64,000 nt of DNA from Mammaliicoccus vitulinus. Its GTDB lineage: Bacteria; Bacillota; Bacilli; Staphylococcales; Staphylococcaceae. Below the pieces are notes generated by a model. That model did no database searches, was not told the DNA's origin, and saw nothing but the letters and a program-made list of their open reading frames with translations. The translations under genes and the position numbers were made by a program. Of the stretch, positions 1-15,133 are shown in pieces. The stretch spans positions 744,001 through 808,000 of the forward strand of contig NZ_CP118974.1 of NCBI RefSeq assembly GCF_029024305.1, written 5' to 3'. Numbering within the stretch: the first letter of the stretch is position 1; every line of letters starts with the position of its first letter.

Positions 1-1
1 T

Positions 2-199
2 AAGGAAGCCTTTAGTAAAGCGATGGGTTCGGGCATTGGAAAAAAATATGGATTTCATTCTATTAATTGTTTACCTGATGAAAATGGCAAACCTGAAATA
101 GCGTGTGACGGTTTTCATGTGCATGCTTCTATTACACATACAAAACATTATGCAGAAGCTATTGTTATGATAGAAACAGAAGATATTAAGCAAGAATAA
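2..199 (+). CDS. acpS: holo-[acyl-carrier-protein] synthase, C-terminal part
   Basis: The frame is open from the window edge and ends at the TAA at 197-199, giving 65 residues. It matches the C-terminal half of AcpS, which moves 4'-phosphopantetheine from CoA onto acyl carrier protein in the cytoplasm. The visible landmarks are KEAFSKAMGSGIG near the start (the helix carrying the conserved K-E-A pattern) and HASITHTKHYAEA, the staphylococcal form of the family's S-x-S-H-T signature. The position directly upstream of alr on the same strand is the usual Bacillus/Staphylococcus arrangement. The N-terminus lies outside the window. Confidence 0.88.
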   Translation, partial: KEAFSKAMGSGIGKKYGFHSINCLPDENGKPEIACDGFHVHASITHTKHYAEAIVMIETEDIKQE

Positions 200-246
200 T
201 ATCTATATGATAAAATACAAATATTATAAGAGGAGGTGCCTTGCTG

Positions 247-1395
247 TTGTCCGAAAAATATTATAGGCCAACTTATATCAATGTTGATTTAAAGGCAATA
301 TTAGAGAATTATCAAGCTGTAGGTAGGCTACATCCAAACAAGAAAATTATGGCCGTTGTTAAAGCGAATGGTTATGGGCTAGGTAGCGTGCAGATTGCAT
401 CTTATTTAATGAATGAAGGCGTTGACTTCTTTGCGGTTGCTACTCTAGATGAAGCAATTGAGTTAAGAATGCACGGCATAAAAGCTAAAATATTAGTGTT
501 AGGCGTTATTAACACGAAAGATATTAATAAAGCAGTTCAACATAGAGTTGCACTGACCATCCCATCTGAAAAATGGTTAGACGAAGCAATCGAATCACTT
601 GATGACGATACTGACAAACCGTTATGGATGCATGTAAAAATAGATACTGGTATGGGTAGAATTGGTTTGAGAGACATTAAAAGTTATCAAACTGTTGTTA
701 ATAAAATAGAACAACAAGATCGTTTAATATTTGAAGGTGTGTATACGCACTTTGCTTCAGCAGATGAGCCAAATGATTTTTCTGAAAATCAATATGACTT
801 ATTTGAAGAGTTTGTACAATCTTCAGAAACGCCTGAGTATATTCACTCACAAAATTCAGCTGGTGCACTTAGATACAATGCCTCAATTTGTACTGCGATA
901 AGATTTGGAATATCTTTATATGGGTATTACCCTTCAAAATATATTCAAGAAATTTCGAATTTAAAATTGAAACCAGCAGCCCAATTAGTAACTGAAATTG
1001 TTCAAACTAAGTATTTAGAACCAGGAGACACGGTAAGTTATGGTACTACTTATACAGCTGATGAGCGTATTAAAGTAGCTACACTCCCTATAGGGTACGC
1101 AGATGGATACTTAAGAAAAATGCAAAATACTTTAGTTAATGTAAATGGTATTAACTGTCTTGTTATTGGAAGAGTTTGCATGGATCAAACAATGATTAAA
1201 GTACCTGATGATATTGAAACAGGTGATAAAGTGATTTTAATGGATAATCACGTTGATTCTGAACAATCAGCTGAAAAGATTGCAAATGCTTTAGATACAA
1301 TTAATTATGAAGTACTTTGTAACTTAAAAAAGAGGTTACCCCGTATTTATCACGATGGTGAAAATAAGGAAGTTACAAACGAATTGTTAAAATAG
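247..1395 (+). CDS. alr: alanine racemase
   Basis: PLP enzyme that interconverts L- and D-alanine for peptidoglycan. The PLP lysine is in AVVKANGYG (about residue 40) and the second catalytic base, a tyrosine, is in VSYGTTYT (about residue 265); MGRIGL and GRVCMDQ are also typical. The strong ribosome site AGGAGGT (231-237) is only 3 bases from the TTG at 241, but 9 bases from the TTG at 247. The 247 start also gives [10 protein letters not shown], like the S. aureus N-terminus, so I place the start there (382 residues). An upstream TTG at 241 remains possible. It is followed by mazEF, and the shared terminator at 2070 suggests one unit. Confidence 0.95.
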   Translation: MSEKYYRPTYINVDLKAILENYQAVGRLHPNKKIMAVVKANGYGLGSVQIASYLMNEGVDFFAVATLDEAIELRMHGIKAKILVLGVINTKDINKAVQHRVALTIPSEKWLDEAIESLDDDTDKPLWMHVKIDTGMGRIGLRDIKSYQTVVNKIEQQDRLIFEGVYTHFASADEPNDFSENQYDLFEEFVQSSETPEYIHSQNSAGALRYNASICTAIRFGISLYGYYPSKYIQEISNLKLKPAAQLVTEIVQTKYLEPGDTVSYGTTYTADERIKVATLPIGYADGYLRKMQNTLVNVNGINCLVIGRVCMDQTMIKVPDDIETGDKVILMDNHVDSEQSAEKIANALDTINYEVLCNLKKRLPRIYHDGENKEVTNELLK

Positions 1396-1479
1396 CATAG
1401 TCAAACAGAGTTACATTTGTTATGATATTAATAACTTAATGAACATAATTTACACTTAATTTATCTGGAGGTATTTGTT

Positions 1480-1647
1480 ATGACATCTTTAACACAAAAT
1501 CGTACTCAAAGTATAGAACAAACACTGAAAGAAGGATATCGTTCTATGGCTGATTTAAATCTCTCCCTTGCATCTGAAGCATACTATAGTGAATGTGAAG
1601 CTTGTGATTCTAATGAATCGCACTTAGCATCGCAACAAGGTGAATAG
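1480..1647 (+). CDS. mazE: antitoxin MazE
   Basis: A 55-residue ORF beginning [20 protein letters not shown], preceded by TGGAGG (1466-1471). It contains the conserved core [12 protein letters not shown] and the acidic, cysteine-containing tail CEACDSNES typical of the staphylococcal MazE (56 residues in S. aureus). This antitoxin binds and blocks MazF; its DNA-binding part is poorly conserved with the E. coli protein. The stop codon abuts the mazF ATG directly, so translation is probably coupled. In staphylococci the pair is linked to the sigB region, as here. Confidence 0.92.
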   Translation: MTSLTQNRTQSIEQTLKEGYRSMADLNLSLASEAYYSECEACDSNESHLASQQGE

Positions 1648-2019
1648 ATGAGAAGAGGAGATGTATATCTCGCAGATCTTTCACCAGTCACTGGTTCTGA
1701 ACAAGGGGGGACAAGACCAGTCGTAATTATCCAAAATGATACGGGTAACAGATATAGTCCGACTGTTATTGTAGCAGCAATTACTGGTAAGATAAATAAA
1801 GCTAAAATACCTACACACGTAGAAATTGAAGCAGCGAAATATAAACTAGATAGAGATTCAGTTATTTTGCTAGAACAAATTAGAACCATTGATAAGAAAC
1901 GTTTAAAAGAAAAATTAACATATTTATCTGATGCAAAGATGAAAGAGGTTGATACAGCTATAGCAATCAGCCTCAACCTAACTTTGCAACAAAAATTTGA
2001 TGCATTAGGTAATACATAA
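1648..2019 (+). CDS. mazF: endoribonuclease toxin MazF
   Basis: 123-residue PemK/MazF-fold toxin. The family start [21 protein letters not shown] and RPVVIIQND form the ligand-binding sheet, and [10 protein letters not shown] holds the conserved T of the active site. In S. aureus MazF cuts single-stranded mRNA at UACAU-type sites; the specificity here is inferred from homology. The ATG follows the mazE stop with no gap, and its ribosome site lies inside mazE. The gene ends at a double hairpin (2031-2096) that separates alr-mazEF from rsbU. Confidence 0.94.
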   Translation: MRRGDVYLADLSPVTGSEQGGTRPVVIIQNDTGNRYSPTVIVAAITGKINKAKIPTHVEIEAAKYKLDRDSVILLEQIRTIDKKRLKEKLTYLSDAKMKEVDTAIAISLNLTLQQKFDALGNT

Positions 2020-2069
2020 ACAATTTAAAAATGTTTTAAAAGAATCAATATACCTTTAAAACATTCTCC

Positions 2070-2096
2070 GCTTTAGGATTAGCCTAAAGCTTTTTT
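2070..2096 (+). terminator. intrinsic terminator after mazF
   Basis: GCTTTAGG-ATTAG-CCTAAAGC followed by six T. A second inverted repeat just upstream (2032-2064, ATGTTTTAAA / TTTAAAACAT) may add to it. It sits between mazF and rsbU. Confidence 0.85.
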
Positions 2097-2121
2097 AGTC
2101 TATTTGAAACGAGGTGACTTT

Positions 2122-3126
2122 GTGTCAGATCAAAAGAAGCAACAGTATCAACAATTATTAGTAGATTATGTGAATACTGGTAATGATGAATTTTTATCAG
2201 CTTGTCAAACGTATTCGACTGAAGCAATTGAAGATAATGTTTCGCCAGAAGAGATTGTGCAATTACATCAAGAAATCGTAGATAATGAACAAAGTCTTGA
2301 TAAATCACAGATTATCAGTTCATTTGATGTTCTCTTAGAAGTAATGATAGGCTATGGATTTACATACCGTGACTATAAAAAGTTATTAAACAAAATTAAA
2401 ATGCATGATAAAGAGATGGAAGTTGCCTCTAGTCTGCAACAAACTATGCTTAAACCACAAATACCTCAATTTGATAGTATTCAAATAGGGGCCATTTCTG
2501 TGCCGGCACAGAAAGTAAGTGGAGATTATTTTAATTTAATTGATCATAATGATGGTACGATGAGTTTTGCTGTAGCCGATGTAATCGGTAAAGGTATACC
2601 AGCAGCATTGGCTATGAGTATGATTAAATTTGGAATGGACTCTTATGGACATTCTCAACTTCCAAGTGATGGTTTAAAGCGTCTAAACCGAGTTGTTGAA
2701 AAGAACGTTAATCAAAATATGTTTGTGACAATGTTTTATGGCCTTTATGAAGAAATCAATAATATGCTTTACTATAGTTCTGCAGGTCATGAACCAGGTT
2801 ATATTTTCAGAAGTCAAACTGGCGAGTTTAAAGAGATGTCAGAACGAGGGATTGTACTGGGTGTCCATAAACATACAAGATATAAACAAAGCGAAGTTAA
2901 AATAGAATTACAAGATATGATTATTGTGTTTACAGACGGTGTAACCGAGTTGAGAAATCAACAAGATGAATTTATTAAAACTAAAGATTTACTTAACATG
3001 ATTAATGAGCATAAACAACTGCATCCACAAGATATCGTACAAATACTATATGAAGAACTTGTTAAATTACAAAATCCTAACAAAAGAGATGATTTAACAA
3101 TACTTATTGTAAAACGTGTTAAATAA
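2122..3126 (+). CDS. rsbU: sigma-B activating PP2C-type phosphatase RsbU
   Basis: Dephosphorylates RsbV-P and so frees SigB from RsbW. Residues about 1-80 form the N-terminal helical activator-binding domain; from about residue 100 the SpoIIE/PP2C domain runs with SGDYFN, VADVIGKGIPAA, SSAGHEPG and FTDGVTE, carrying the metal-binding aspartates. I use the GTG at 2122 (GAGGTG at 2111-2116), giving 334 residues, close to the 333 of S. aureus RsbU; a TTG at 2104 lies upstream of the ribosome site. First gene of rsbU-V-W-sigB. It is intact, so the SigB cascade is probably functional. Confidence 0.94.
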   Translation: MSDQKKQQYQQLLVDYVNTGNDEFLSACQTYSTEAIEDNVSPEEIVQLHQEIVDNEQSLDKSQIISSFDVLLEVMIGYGFTYRDYKKLLNKIKMHDKEMEVASSLQQTMLKPQIPQFDSIQIGAISVPAQKVSGDYFNLIDHNDGTMSFAVADVIGKGIPAALAMSMIKFGMDSYGHSQLPSDGLKRLNRVVEKNVNQNMFVTMFYGLYEEINNMLYYSSAGHEPGYIFRSQTGEFKEMSERGIVLGVHKHTRYKQSEVKIELQDMIIVFTDGVTELRNQQDEFIKTKDLLNMINEHKQLHPQDIVQILYEELVKLQNPNKRDDLTILIVKRVK

Positions 3127-3130
3127 TTAA

Positions 3131-3155
3131 GATTAAGAAATATATAATCGGGTAA
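3131..3155 (+). promoter_or_regulatory. candidate SigB-dependent promoter upstream of rsbV
   Basis: GATTAA (3131-3136), 13 bases, GGGTAA (3150-3155), each one mismatch from the SigB consensus GTTTAA-N12-15-GGGTAT. An autoregulated promoter at this place before rsbV is known in S. aureus. It lies 45 bases upstream of the rsbV start. Confidence 0.6.
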
Positions 3156-3199
3156 ACATAAATGATGAAAGTCTAATATATTTAGGGGTGTAACAAGGA

Positions 3200-3523
3200 A
3201 TGAATCTTAACATTGAAACTACTGAGCATGAAAAACACTATGAAATTAAAGTTGGCGGAGAACTAGATGTTTATACAGCGCCTGAACTACAAGAAGTATT
3301 ACAACCAATTAGACAAAAAGGAACACATGATATACATGTTAACTTGGAGAATGTAAGTTATATGGATTCTACTGGCTTAGGTTTATTTGTTGGCACATTA
3401 AAATCGCTCAATGAACATGACAAATCACTATATGTACTTGGTGTGTCTGAAAGAATTGAGAGATTATTTGATATTACGGGCCTTAAAGAATTAATGCATG
3501 TCAACAAAGGAACGGAGGTATAA
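3200..3523 (+). CDS. rsbV: anti-anti-sigma factor RsbV
   Basis: STAS-domain protein of 107 residues. The phosphorylated serine is in [12 protein letters not shown] (about residue 57), the strict family motif. Unphosphorylated RsbV binds RsbW and releases SigB. The start ATG follows AAGG at short spacing. It is 73 bases after rsbU, with a candidate SigB promoter in that gap, so rsbVW-sigB can be induced separately from rsbU. The stop lies 4 bases before the rsbW ATG. Confidence 0.95.
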   Translation: MNLNIETTEHEKHYEIKVGGELDVYTAPELQEVLQPIRQKGTHDIHVNLENVSYMDSTGLGLFVGTLKSLNEHDKSLYVLGVSERIERLFDITGLKELMHVNKGTEV

Positions 3524-3527
3524 GAAG

Positions 3528-4004
3528 ATGACATCTAACTATGATTATATAGAGATGAGATTTCCTGCTGCTCCAGAATACGTAGGACTAGTCAGATTGA
3601 CTTTGTCGGGTGTATTCAATAGAGCTGGCGCTTCATACGAAGATATAGAAGATTCGAAAATCGCTGTATCAGAAGCAGTAACAAATGCTGTTAAACATGC
3701 ATATACTGAAAATGTTGAAGGCGAAATTCTTATTGGCTATCTTGTGTTCGAAGATAAAATAGAAATCATTGTATCTGATTCAGGAAAAAGCTTTAACTAT
3801 GAAGAAGCTAAAAAAGTACTTGGACCTTATCAAGAAAGTGATAATATTAATTTCTTAAGACAAGGTGGTTTAGGACTATTTCTTATTGAATCATTAATGG
3901 ACGAAGTAAGCGTTCAAAAAGATGCTGGTGTTACTATGAGTATGACAAAGTATTTATCTAAAGAGCAGGTGCAAACACATGACGGAAGAGTCCAAAGCTT
4001 ATAA
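3528..4004 (+). CDS. rsbW: anti-sigma-B factor, serine kinase RsbW
   Basis: GHKL-type kinase and anti-sigma factor that binds SigB or phosphorylates RsbV. The N box is [12 protein letters not shown], the G1 box SDSGKSF and the G2 region [14 protein letters not shown] start it at the ATG at 3528, which follows GGAGGT (3514-3519) and gives 158 residues starting [14 protein letters not shown], as in other staphylococci (159). An in-frame ATG at 3498 lies within rsbV and has no ribosome site. The 3' end overlaps sigB by 26 bases. Confidence 0.94.
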   Translation: MTSNYDYIEMRFPAAPEYVGLVRLTLSGVFNRAGASYEDIEDSKIAVSEAVTNAVKHAYTENVEGEILIGYLVFEDKIEIIVSDSGKSFNYEEAKKVLGPYQESDNINFLRQGGLGLFLIESLMDEVSVQKDAGVTMSMTKYLSKEQVQTHDGRVQSL

Positions 4005-4749
4005 AGAAGTTTCTCCAAAAGATATTAATGCATGGATTGCAGATTACCAAGAAAATGATAATAAACAAGCTCAAGAAAAGCTTGTTATACATTATCAAAA
4101 ACTAGTAGAGTCTCTAGCATATAAATATTCTAAAGGGCAAGCTCACCATGAGGATTTAGTACAAGTAGGTATGGTCGGCTTGTTAGGAGCTATTAAAAGG
4201 TTTGATGTATCTTTCGAGCGAAAGTTTGAAGCTTTTTTAGTACCAACAGTAATCGGTGAAATAAAAAGGTATTTAAGAGATAAAACGTGGAGTGTACACG
4301 TACCGAGACGTATTAAAGAAATAGGTCCTAAAATCAAAAAAGCTAACGAAGAACTGACAAATGAGCTAGGAAGATCACCTAAAATTATTGAAATAGCGAA
4401 TAGGCTAGAAGTTACAGAAGAAGATGTGTTAGAGGCTATGGAAATGGGTCAAAGCTATAATGCTTTAAGTGTGGACCATTCGATTGAAGCTGATAAAGAT
4501 GGTTCGACTGTGACTTTACTAGATATAATGGGTGAATCTGAAGATGGTTATGACTTAACAGAAAAAAGAATGATATTAGAAAAAATTCTTCCTATCTTAA
4601 CAGATAGAGAAAGAAAAATTATTAAATATACGTTTATAACTGGATTGAGTCAAAAAGAGACTGGAGAAAAAATCGGTCTCAGCCAAATGCATGTTTCAAG
4701 ATTACAAAGAACGGCAATCAAAAAATTAAAAGAAGCAGCAATGAAATAA
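3979..4749 (+). CDS. sigB: RNA polymerase sigma factor SigB
   Basis: General stress sigma factor, 256 residues, the same length as S. aureus SigB. Region 2 has [17 protein letters not shown] and [14 protein letters not shown], region 3 the [13 protein letters not shown] helix, and region 4 [19 protein letters not shown], the helix-turn-helix for the -35 element. It starts inside rsbW, which implies translational coupling with its anti-sigma factor. An intrinsic terminator follows at once. Confidence 0.96.
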   Translation: MTEESKAYKEVSPKDINAWIADYQENDNKQAQEKLVIHYQKLVESLAYKYSKGQAHHEDLVQVGMVGLLGAIKRFDVSFERKFEAFLVPTVIGEIKRYLRDKTWSVHVPRRIKEIGPKIKKANEELTNELGRSPKIIEIANRLEVTEEDVLEAMEMGQSYNALSVDHSIEADKDGSTVTLLDIMGESEDGYDLTEKRMILEKILPILTDRERKIIKYTFITGLSQKETGEKIGLSQMHVSRLQRTAIKKLKEAAMK

Positions 4750-4750
4750 T

Positions 4751-4793
4751 AAAAACAATCTAATCGATTTTATTCGATCAGGTTGTTTTTATT
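4751..4793 (+). terminator. terminator after sigB
   Basis: AAAAACAATCTAATCGA paired with TCGATCAGGTTGTTTTT across a short ATTTTAT-type loop, ending in T-rich sequence. Confidence 0.85.
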
Positions 4794-4880
4794 TTATATG
4801 TGAAAGATTCAGCTACAACCACATAAAGCGTACATTATTTTTATGTTAAAATAGAATATAACCATTTTTAGGAGGAAATT

Positions 4881-7034
4881 ATGAATCAAGAATTAATAGA
4901 CATTATAAAAAATAATCATCCTTTTACAGAAAAACAAATTAAAACTGTACTAGAATTGCTAGAAGATAAAAATACAGTGCCTTTTATAGCAAGATATAGA
5001 AAAGAGTTAACTGGCGGATTAGATGAGGTAGAAATCAAACTCATTGAAAATGAATATACATACGCGGTTAACTTACATAAAAGAAAAGAAGAAGTTATTC
5101 GTTTAATAGATGAACAAGGGTTACTAACTGAAGATTTAAAAAGCGATATACTCAAACAAACAAAATTACAAAGAATTGAAGATTTGTATCGTCCATTTAA
5201 GAAAAAGAAAAAAACGAGAGCAACTGAAGCGAAACGCAAAGGACTTGAGCCGTTAGCGAAATGGATCATTGAAGGAAATTCTGAAGAGTCATTAACAAAT
5301 GAAGCATCTCACTATTTAACTGAAGAAATAGAAACGATTGAAGATGCTATAAAAGGTGCACAAGATATTATTGCTGAAATTGTTTCAGATGAACCGAAAT
5401 ATCGTAAATATATTTTAAATAATATTGAAAGACAAGGTAAATTGGTTACAGAAAAGAAAAAGAAAGCAGAAGATGAAAAAAACGTATTTGAAATGTACTA
5501 TGATTATGAAGAACCACTTAAAAAAATAGTGCCTCATAGAGTGTTAGCTATTAACCGTGGTGAAGCAGAAGGTATTTTGAAAGTGAGTTTCGAAATTGAT
5601 AATGATACAATGAAAAAATATTTAGTAACTCAATACATTAAAGAGAATCATAAACATGTTGGAATTATCACTGAAGCAATTGAAGATAGCTTAAAAAGAT
5701 TAATCCTACCTTCAATTGAACGAGAAATTAGAAGTGAGCTTACACAAAAAGCTGAAGAGCATGCTATAGAGATTTTCTCAGAGAATTTAAAAAACCTTCT
5801 ATTACAAGCCCCGTTGAAGGGCAAGAAAATATTAGGTCTCGATCCAGCATATAGAACAGGCTGTAAATTGGCGGTTATTAATGAATATGGTTCATTCGTT
5901 GATAAAAATGTTATTTATCCTCATCCTCCAGTTTCAAAAACTGATCAAGCCGAGAAGATATTTATAGACCTGATTAATAAACATAGTATTGAATTGGTAG
6001 CTATTGGTAACGGAACAGCAAGTAGAGAATCAGAACAGTTTGTAGCAGAAATGATTAAAAAACATCAACTAGCTTGTCAATTTGTAATTGTAAATGAAGC
6101 GGGTGCTTCTGTATATTCTGCTTCAGACATCGCGCGAGCTGAATTCCCAGATTTTAAAGTAGAAGAAAGAAGTGCAGTTTCAATAGGTAGACGTGTGCAA
6201 GATCCATTAAGCGAACTTGTGAAAATAGATCCTAAATCTATAGGCGTAGGTCAATATCAATATGATGTGAATCAAAAAGCATTAAGTGAGACATTGAAAT
6301 TCGTTGTAGAAACGGCTGTAAACCAAGTAGGCGTAGATGTTAATACGGCATCTCCTTCGTTGTTAAGCTATGTATCAGGATTGAGTAATACTGTGGCAAA
6401 TAATATTATAAAATTCAGAGAAGAAAAAGGCGCCATTTCACATCATTCAGAAATTGCTAAAGTACCAAGGTTAGGTAACAAAACTTTTGAACAAAGTATA
6501 GGTTTCTTAAGAATATTAGATGGAACAGAACCTCTTGATAAAACTGCTATACATCCAGAAAGCTATAACGCTGCTTATCAATTGATAAAACATGTAGGGT
6601 TAAGTAAAGAAGATATCGGTACAGATGTGCTTAAAGATAAATTGAATAAACTAGATTTACAAGAGACAAGTACAACCCTCAATATAGGGGTTCCAACATT
6701 AGAGGATATTATTGTTTCTTTAATAGCACCTTTAAGAGATCCTAGAGATGAATTTGAAACACCAATTTTAAAATCTGATGTACTCTCTATGGAAGACTTG
6801 AAACCAAATATGGCTTTAAGTGGAACTGTGAGAAATGTTGTAGACTTTGGTGCTTTCGTAGATATTGGTGTTAAGCAAGATGGGTTAGTCCATATTTCAA
6901 AATTATCTAAAGGGTATGTTAAACATCCGATGAATATCGTGAGCGTCGGAGATATAGTAGATGTGTGGGTATTAGATGTTAATCATGAAAGGCAAAAAGT
7001 TTCATTAACAATGATAGATCCTAATGGAAAATAA
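4881..7034 (+). CDS. tex: Tex family RNA-binding transcription accessory protein
   Basis: 717 residues with the Tex layout: N-terminal helical core, an RNase H-like YqgF domain (about 310-440, beginning [14 protein letters not shown]), a helix-hairpin-helix part (about 480-560, [15 protein letters not shown]), and a C-terminal S1 domain (about 640-710, [18 protein letters not shown]). Tex binds structured nucleic acids and affects transcription; its exact role in staphylococci is poorly defined. Ribosome site GGAGG at 4871-4875. The last 11 bases overlap the SprT-like gene, so the two are likely co-transcribed. Confidence 0.93.
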   Translation: MNQELIDIIKNNHPFTEKQIKTVLELLEDKNTVPFIARYRKELTGGLDEVEIKLIENEYTYAVNLHKRKEEVIRLIDEQGLLTEDLKSDILKQTKLQRIEDLYRPFKKKKKTRATEAKRKGLEPLAKWIIEGNSEESLTNEASHYLTEEIETIEDAIKGAQDIIAEIVSDEPKYRKYILNNIERQGKLVTEKKKKAEDEKNVFEMYYDYEEPLKKIVPHRVLAINRGEAEGILKVSFEIDNDTMKKYLVTQYIKENHKHVGIITEAIEDSLKRLILPSIEREIRSELTQKAEEHAIEIFSENLKNLLLQAPLKGKKILGLDPAYRTGCKLAVINEYGSFVDKNVIYPHPPVSKTDQAEKIFIDLINKHSIELVAIGNGTASRESEQFVAEMIKKHQLACQFVIVNEAGASVYSASDIARAEFPDFKVEERSAVSIGRRVQDPLSELVKIDPKSIGVGQYQYDVNQKALSETLKFVVETAVNQVGVDVNTASPSLLSYVSGLSNTVANNIIKFREEKGAISHHSEIAKVPRLGNKTFEQSIGFLRILDGTEPLDKTAIHPESYNAAYQLIKHVGLSKEDIGTDVLKDKLNKLDLQETSTTLNIGVPTLEDIIVSLIAPLRDPRDEFETPILKSDVLSMEDLKPNMALSGTVRNVVDFGAFVDIGVKQDGLVHISKLSKGYVKHPMNIVSVGDIVDVWVLDVNHERQKVSLTMIDPNGK

Positions 7035-7470
7035 TGAACTTCAAGAACTTGTAACAAACATCTCTTTAGAATCATTTAAGAAACCATTTAAACATAAGGC
7101 AACTTTTAACAAAAGACTGAAGACAACTGGTGGACGTTATATACTTAGTAGTCATAATATCGAAATCAATCCTCAGCAACTTGAATATTATGGTATCGAA
7201 GCTCTAAAAGACATTATTAAACATGAACTGTGCCATTACCATTTACATATAGAAGGTAAAGGTTACCAGCATAGAGATAAAGATTTTAGGGCGTTGAGTA
7301 AAGAAGTTGGTGCACCGAGATTTTGCAAACCTGTTAAAAGTTATAATGAAAGAGCGAACTATTTATACAAATGTTCAAGTTGCAATCTAGAATTCAAACG
7401 TATTAGAAAGGTGAATACGGTTAAATATAGATGCGGACGTTGTGGTGGAAAGTTAAAAAATATAACATAA
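7024..7470 (+). CDS. SprT-like zinc metalloprotein
   Basis: 148 residues. The metalloprotease-like signature [10 protein letters not shown] (HExxH, about residues 60-70) and a C-terminal zinc ribbon with two CxxC pairs ([10 protein letters not shown] and YRCGRCGGK) define the bacterial SprT-like/YdcK family. The substrate is unknown; eukaryotic SPRTN cleaves DNA-protein crosslinks, but transfer of that role is only a guess. It starts within the end of tex, the same pairing seen in other Firmicutes, and ends before a strong terminator. Confidence 0.85.
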   Translation: MENNELQELVTNISLESFKKPFKHKATFNKRLKTTGGRYILSSHNIEINPQQLEYYGIEALKDIIKHELCHYHLHIEGKGYQHRDKDFRALSKEVGAPRFCKPVKSYNERANYLYKCSSCNLEFKRIRKVNTVKYRCGRCGGKLKNIT

Positions 7471-7482
7471 ATTATATTAAGG

Positions 7483-7522
7483 AAAGTACTACACTGATAA
7501 TTTGGGGTGTAGTACTTTTTTT
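7483..7522 (+). terminator. terminator after the SprT-like gene
   Basis: AAAGTACTACAC paired with GTGTAGTACTTT around a 12-base loop, followed by a run of T. Confidence 0.88.
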
Positions 7523-7544
7523 GTAAAAAAATGAGTGAAAGTTA

Positions 7545-7573
7545 TTGACGAAATGTAAGATTCGTCGTATGAT
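7545..7573 (+). promoter_or_regulatory. rRNA operon promoter P1
   Basis: TTGACG (7545-7550), 17 bases, TATGAT (7568-7573). First of two tandem sigma-A promoters ahead of the tRNA-rRNA unit. Confidence 0.8.
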
Positions 7574-7657
7574 AGTAAACGTTGCTTAAACAAAACGCAA
7601 CAGACTTTAAGAGTTAGTAAGCAATGTAAAATTACATTTAAAAGTTGAGCGATTGTG

Positions 7658-7686
7658 TTGACTTTGTAAATGCGATGTAATATAAT
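7658..7686 (+). promoter_or_regulatory. rRNA operon promoter P2
   Basis: TTGACT (7658-7663), 17 bases, perfect TATAAT (7681-7686). It lies about 50 bases before tRNA-Leu, so it drives the tRNAs as well as the rRNAs. Confidence 0.88.
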
Positions 7687-7736
7687 TAATGACAGTCACT
7701 TGAACAACATATTGATTAAAGTACTGCAAACCATGC

Positions 7737-7822
<86 letters not shown>

Positions 7823-7847
7823 TTCATCAAATTAATAATAGAGCTAA

Positions 7848-7921
7848 GCGGGTGTAGTTTAGTGGTAAAACCTCAGCCTTCCAAGCTGATGTTGTCGGTT
7901 CGATTCCGATCACCCGCTCCA
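7848..7921 (+). tRNA. tRNA-Gly (anticodon TCC)
   Basis: 74 bases with the CCA encoded. The acceptor GCGGGTG pairs with CACCCGC. The anticodon stem TCAGC/GCTGA encloses loop CTTCCAA, anticodon TCC. It lies 25 bases after tRNA-Leu and about 130 before the 16S gene. Confidence 0.95.
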
Positions 7922-7941
7922 TAAAATTTTTAACATGAACA

Positions 7942-7970
7942 TTGAAAACTGAATGACAATATGTCAACGT
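7942..7970 (+). other. 5' arm of the 16S precursor processing stalk
   Basis: The segment around TTGAAAACTGAATG and ACAATATGTCAACGT is complementary to 9649-9678 downstream of 16S (AACGTGGACATATTGT and ATTCAGTTTT). Together they form the long stem that RNase III cuts in rRNA precursors. Confidence 0.8.
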
Positions 7971-8053
7971 TTAATTCCGATAAATGAGTACTGAAAGTAC
8001 TTCAAAGAGTGATTGGCTCAACCAATCAAAGATGAGCTAATCAAGCTTACTTC

Positions 8054-12789
<4,736 letters not shown>

Positions 12790-12880
12790 CAAAATTTTTA
12801 AATCGGTTTTTTAGCCGTAAAATCTGCTTACTATCTAGTTTTGAATGTGCAATACATTCTAATATAGTTTTTACTATTTG

Positions 12881-12995
12881 TCTGGTGACGATAGCAAAGA
12901 GGTCACACCTGTTCCCATGCCGAACACAGAAGTTAAGCTCTTTAGCGCCGATGGTAGTTGGGCTTACGTTCCGCGAGAGTAGGACGTTGCCGGGC
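12881..12995 (+). rRNA. 5S ribosomal RNA
   Basis: About 115 bases from TCTGGTGACG to TTGCCGGGC, whose ends pair. The conserved CCCATGCCGAACACAGAAGT and AGTAGG segments are present. No tRNA follows it; the operon ends 35 bases later at a terminator. Confidence 0.95.
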
Positions 12996-13029
12996 AAATA
13001 TTTATAAATGGATGCGATGAGCCGCACTC

Positions 13030-13053
13030 GAGACCTGTTAGGTCTCTTTTTTT
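13030..13053 (+). terminator. terminator of the rRNA operon
   Basis: GAGACCT-GTT-AGGTCTC followed by seven T. The 150 bases after it hold no gene that I can see. Confidence 0.9.
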
Positions 13054-13201
13054 ATGTAAAAATTCAAAAGCATAAAATAAGAAAGATTAAACTAGAACTT
13101 TAAATAGTTATCAAGTATATATGTCTATAGTAACCATAAAAGGATATCGCGTTTTATCTGACTTTAGAACTAGAACAGGATTATTGAACAATCGATATAT
13201 T

Positions 13202-13251
13202 AAAAACCATTTCATCATTAGAGAACAATCTAATTGATGAAATGGTTTTTT
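13202..13251 (-). terminator. terminator at the 3' end of the ilv-leu operon
   Basis: AAAAACCATTTCATCA pairs with TGATGAAATGGTTTTT around a 17-base loop, with A/T tracts on both sides so it could act in both directions. It lies 30 bases past the ilvA stop. Confidence 0.8.
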
Positions 13252-13282
13252 AGAATGATTATTTACTTTATAGCAACTAACT

Positions 13283-14548
13283 TTAAATAAGTAGAGAATA
13301 AAGCATCTTGTTTTGATTAATATAAATGTACTTAGGATCAAATTCGCTGACGTTTTTGTATAGTTGGTCAAGGTCATTATGATCTTTAAGCTGTATGCCG
13401 ATAATAACAGAACCAGTATTTTGACTAGATTTTTTTAAGTATTCAAATTTAGTAATATCATCATGGGGCCCTAATACGTCATTTACAAATTCTCTTAATG
13501 CCCCTGGTCTTTGTGGGAAATTAACAATAAAGTAATGTTTCATATCTTCAAATAAAAGAGATCTTTCTTCGATTTCTTTCATTCTATTAATATCGTTATT
13601 ACCACCACTTACGATACACACGACATTTTTACCTTTAATCTCATTTTTATAATGATTGAGGGCAGTAACACTTAAAGCTCCTGCTGGTTCAGCTATAATA
13701 GCTTGTTTTGAATACATGTCTAGAATTGTACTACAAACTTCTCCTTCATCAACAGCAACAAAATCATCTACGACATTTTTTGAAATCTCAAATGTTAATT
13801 GACCAACTTTTCCAACTGAAGCACCGTCTACAAATTTATCTATATCAGTTAGCGTAACAATTTTGTTTGCTTTCACTGATTGCGCCATACTACTTGCGCC
13901 TAGTGGTTCTACGCCAATGACTTTTGTAGTTGGCATGTTTTCTTTTAAATATGTACCAACACCAGAAATAAGGCCACCGCCACCAATTGCTGCAAAACAA
14001 TAGTCGAAATTGATACTTTCTTCATTAGCAAAGTCTACCATTTCTTTAGCGATAGTGCCTTGCCCAGCAATCGTATTAATATTATCAAATGGGTCAATAA
14101 AGCTTAGGCCAAATTCATTTGTGTAATCTAAAGCATGTTTTAAGCAATCATCAAATGTATCGCCAATTAATTCTATTTGAACAAATTCACCGCCGAAAAA
14201 TTTCACTTGATTAATTTTTTGTGCTGGAGTTGTAACTGGCATGAAAATAACAGCTTTAATTTCAAGTTGTTTAGCAGTAAATGCAATACCTTGCGCATGG
14301 TTACCAGCGCTAGCACAACTAACACCGTTTGCTCTTTCTTCATCAGTTAATTGATGAATAGCATAATAAGCACCACGTAATTTAAAAGAACGGACCCATT
14401 GTAAGTCTTCTCTTTTTAAATATACATTGCAATCAAATTTCTGTGATAAATACATATCTTTTTCTAATGGTGTTTGTTTAACAGTGTCTTTTAGTTTTAA
14501 AAAGGCTTCTTCTATATCTTCGGCACTTAAACGTGTTTTTAAGGTCAT
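13283..14548 (-). CDS. ilvA: threonine ammonia-lyase (threonine deaminase)
   Basis: 421 residues. PLP enzyme that converts threonine to 2-oxobutanoate, the first committed step to isoleucine. The PLP lysine is in [11 protein letters not shown], the phosphate-binding glycine loop is IGGGGLISG, and SAGNHAQG is also present. A single C-terminal ACT-like regulatory domain (about 330-421, [16 protein letters not shown]) suggests feedback control. Last gene of the operon, 15 bases after leuD and just before a terminator. Confidence 0.94.
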   Translation of the reverse strand: MTLKTRLSAEDIEEAFLKLKDTVKQTPLEKDMYLSQKFDCNVYLKREDLQWVRSFKLRGAYYAIHQLTDEERANGVSCASAGNHAQGIAFTAKQLEIKAVIFMPVTTPAQKINQVKFFGGEFVQIELIGDTFDDCLKHALDYTNEFGLSFIDPFDNINTIAGQGTIAKEMVDFANEESINFDYCFAAIGGGGLISGVGTYLKENMPTTKVIGVEPLGASSMAQSVKANKIVTLTDIDKFVDGASVGKVGQLTFEISKNVVDDFVAVDEGEVCSTILDMYSKQAIIAEPAGALSVTALNHYKNEIKGKNVVCIVSGGNNDINRMKEIEERSLLFEDMKHYFIVNFPQRPGALREFVNDVLGPHDDITKFEYLKKSSQNTGSVIIGIQLKDHNDLDQLYKNVSEFDPKYIYINQNKMLYSLLI

Positions 14549-14563
14549 TCTATCACTCCTAAA

Positions 14564-15133
14564 TTAGTTGTGCATTTTTTCATATTGGCTTATTTGATCT
14601 TCGTAAGTTAATGTAATAGCTATGTCGTCTAATCCATTAACAAGTTTATTTTTCCATGTTGCATCAATATCAAAATGATATTTCGCTTCAGGAGTAATAA
14701 TTTCTTGATTTGGTAAATCAATTGTTATATCACTATGCTGAGCAATAGCTTCTCTATCAATTTTATTTTCTATAACAATAGGTAACATACCATTTTTTGT
14801 ACAGTTCATATAAAAAATATCACTAAAGCTACCTGCAATAATAATAAAGAATCCGAAGTCTTTAAGAGCCCATGCGGCATGTTCTCTTGATGAACCACAA
14901 CCAAAATTGTCACCAGAGATTAATATACTTGCGCCTTTATATTCAGGTTTATTTAAATTAAAATCTGGATTCTCAGAACCGTCTTCAAGATAACGCCATT
15001 CGTCGAATAAAAACGGACCAAATCCAGTTTTAGAAATTCGTTTTAAAAAGACTTTAGGAATAATTTGATCAGTATCAATATTATCATTTAGTAGGGGAAC
15101 GGTCTTTCCATTAAATATATTAATTGGTTCCAT
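14564..15133 (-). CDS. leuD: 3-isopropylmalate dehydratase small subunit
   Basis: 189 residues. Partner of LeuC in isomerising 2- to 3-isopropylmalate. [11 protein letters not shown] at the start and the substrate-specificity loop [13 protein letters not shown] are the LeuD hallmarks. Its ATG directly abuts the leuC stop, which fits balanced, coupled synthesis of the two subunits. Confidence 0.95.
   Translation of the reverse strand: MEPINIFNGKTVPLLNDNIDTDQIIPKVFLKRISKTGFGPFLFDEWRYLEDGSENPDFNLNKPEYKGASILISGDNFGCGSSREHAAWALKDFGFFIIIAGSFSDIFYMNCTKNGMLPIVIENKIDREAIAQHSDITIDLPNQEIITPEAKYHFDIDATWKNKLVNGLDDIAITLTYEDQISQYEKMHN

Noticed and set aside
241..246. TTG at 241 as the start of alr.
   Set aside because: It lies only 3 bases after AGGAGGT; the TTG at 247 has better spacing and gives the N-terminus found in S. 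aureus Alr.
13054..13201. Gene between the rRNA terminator and the ilvA terminator.
   Set aside because: Only short frames without ribosome sites; nothing I can support.
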